A stretch of 54,634 bases of DNA from a bacterium (GTDB lineage: Bacteria > Moduliflexota > Moduliflexia > Moduliflexales > JAUQPW01): the NCBI GenBank assembly GCA_030550175.1, contig JAUQPW010000026.1, positions 1 to 54,634 of the forward strand, given 5' to 3'. The notes below the pieces were generated by a model. The model saw only the letters and a list, made by a program, of their open reading frames with translations, did not search any database and was not told the origin of the DNA. How positions within the stretch are numbered: position 1 is the stretch's first letter; each line of letters opens with the position of its first letter. The position numbers and the translations under genes were made by a program. Positions 53,528 through 54,634 of the stretch are shown here, piece by piece.

Positions 53528-54603
53528 AACAACTTCCCTTCTTTCCCGAGCAAGCATCTACCGTTGCAGGACGTGTGGATGCGCTTTTCTACTTTTTGAT
53601 AACCATCACCGGTTTTTTTTCATTGCTGGTCACCGTACTTATTGTTTACTTTGCTATTAAGTATCATCGTCGGTCGGAAGCTGAAAGGCCAAGACCCATA
53701 GAAGGCTCATTACCCTTGGAGATAGTATGGACAATAATCCCCTTTGGTCTTTTCATGGTTATGTTTTTTTGGGGGGCCAGTATTTATTCTACCATGGCCC
53801 ACCCTCCAGAGGATGCCTTAGATATTTATGTTATCGGTAAACAGTGGATGTGGAAATTCCAACATCCCGGAGGACAAAGGGAAATCAATGAACTCCATAT
53901 ACCGGTAGATCGTCCCATTAAGCTGATAATGTCTTCCCAGGATGTCATTCATGACGTCTTTGTACCTGCTTTTCGCGTCAAAGGGGATGTGATTCCCGGG
54001 CGCTATACAACCCTCTGGTTCCAGGCAACTAAACCTGGAACGTATCATTTATTTTGTGCTGAATATTGCGGGACTCAGCATTCCGGTATGATAGGTCGCG
54101 TAATCGTTATGGAACCTGCACAGTACCAGGCCTGGCTGAGTGGAAACCTGATACAACAGGCAGGTGCCCTTACACCCTCCCCAGCAGTGACCGGGGAAAT
54201 CCCAACCACAGGTACCACACAAGGACCCACTCCCCCTGCTGGGGCGACAACAGGTATGGCTCCAGGATCTACGACACCTTTAGCAGAAGCCCCAAGTACC
54301 GGTGCTGCTGAAGGCTCCCTTGCGTCAGCCGGAGAGAAGCTATTTCGAGATTTAGGCTGTATAGTCTGTCACCGACCGGGTGCGGAAGGACGAGGACCAA
54401 ATTTGATGGGAATATTCGGCAAATCCGTTTCTTTACAGAATGGAGAAACGGTGATTGCAGATGAAAATTATTTGCGTGAATCGATTCTTCATCCACAAGC
54501 TAAAATCGTTGCAGGCTTTCAGCCTATTATGCCCCCTTATGAAGGCCGGCTAAGTGAAGAAGAATTGATCCAGCTCATCGCTTATATCAAGTCTCTTAAG
54601 TAA
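53524..54603 (+). CDS. coxB: Cytochrome c oxidase subunit II with fused cytochrome c domain (caa3 type)
   Basis: Electron entry subunit of a haem-copper oxidase. Two membrane helices (about 20-45 and 62-85) precede the cupredoxin domain. The CuA ligands are in SQDVIHDVFVPAFRVKGD and FCAEYCGTQHSGMIG (Cys near 178 and 182, then His and Met). A Pro/Thr/Gly-rich linker (about 210-262) leads to a cytochrome c domain with CIVCH near residue 279 and MPPYEG. The fused haem makes this caa3-like, so it can take electrons directly from ACIII. The length of 359 residues is as expected for this architecture. Confidence 0.94.
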   Translation: MKQLPFFPEQASTVAGRVDALFYFLITITGFFSLLVTVLIVYFAIKYHRRSEAERPRPIEGSLPLEIVWTIIPFGLFMVMFFWGASIYSTMAHPPEDALDIYVIGKQWMWKFQHPGGQREINELHIPVDRPIKLIMSSQDVIHDVFVPAFRVKGDVIPGRYTTLWFQATKPGTYHLFCAEYCGTQHSGMIGRVIVMEPAQYQAWLSGNLIQQAGALTPSPAVTGEIPTTGTTQGPTPPAGATTGMAPGSTTPLAEAPSTGAAEGSLASAGEKLFRDLGCIVCHRPGAEGRGPNLMGIFGKSVSLQNGETVIADENYLRESILHPQAKIVAGFQPIMPPYEGRLSEEELIQLIAYIKSLK

Positions 54604-54620
54604 TGATACCTTGTTTATCC

Positions 54621-54634
54621 ATGAAGGACCCCTT
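54621..54634 (+). CDS. Probable start of cytochrome c oxidase subunit I, cut off by window edge
   Basis: An ATG 17 bases after coxB opens MKDP before the window ends. Position after coxB makes coxA the expected product. Four codons are not enough to prove it. Confidence 0.35.

Overview
This is a bacterial chromosomal segment of moderate G+C, and the taxon cannot be named from it. Lipoprotein signals, type IV pilus motor genes, Tat substrates, a sedoheptulose-7-phosphate isomerase and an Alternative Complex III (ACIII) respiratory operon point to a Gram-negative-type aerobe from an environmental lineage. I see no rRNA, tRNA, CRISPR array, integrase or transposase.

Layout. (1) 1-879: the end of a family 4 glycosyltransferase gene. 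(2) 932-6288, minus strand: the housekeeping run rplM-rpsI-rpsB-tsf-pyrH-frr-uppS plus a small membrane protein, with candidate ribosomal-protein leader hairpins before rplM and rpsB. (3) 6299-7978: recN. (4) 8056-9454: a three-gene nitrile hydratase-family enzyme whose beta chain is split in two, as in thiocyanate hydrolase. (5) 9850-11460: an SDR dehydrogenase and a lipoprotein. (6) 11515-15624: pilU, pilT and a PilB-like protein that has lost its ATP-binding motifs. (7) 16035-19808: asd, lysC and a lactate-racemase-like protein. (8) 20561-25047: a complete ABC sugar importer. (9) 25169-33000: a decaying carbohydrate region holding a sedoheptulose isomerase, TreZ, a debranching enzyme and at least four gene remnants. 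(10) 33419-38606: a Sel1-repeat secreted protein, a divergent cis-prenyltransferase, a secreted paralogue of the 25.2 kb gene, and a damaged response regulator. (11) 38847-43496: a hybrid histidine kinase, a lipoprotein and a frameshifted YihY gene. (12) 43789-54634: the ACIII operon actABCDEF running into cytochrome c, SCO1, coxB and probably coxA. It would carry electrons from quinol through ACIII and c-type haems to a caa3-type oxidase.

The most striking non-coding signal is a set of about eighteen intergenic elements built from degenerate 7-bp words, nearly all arranged as two complementary arms that could fold into a hairpin. The words differ from locus to locus (CAGAAGT, GGACAAC, CCATTAA, AGTACTT and others) but the 7-bp period and the paired arms are kept. 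Many directly abut a start codon that has no visible Shine-Dalgarno sequence, and in a few cases the repeat appears to supply the start codon. A second, GC-rich palindromic family is present in several copies.
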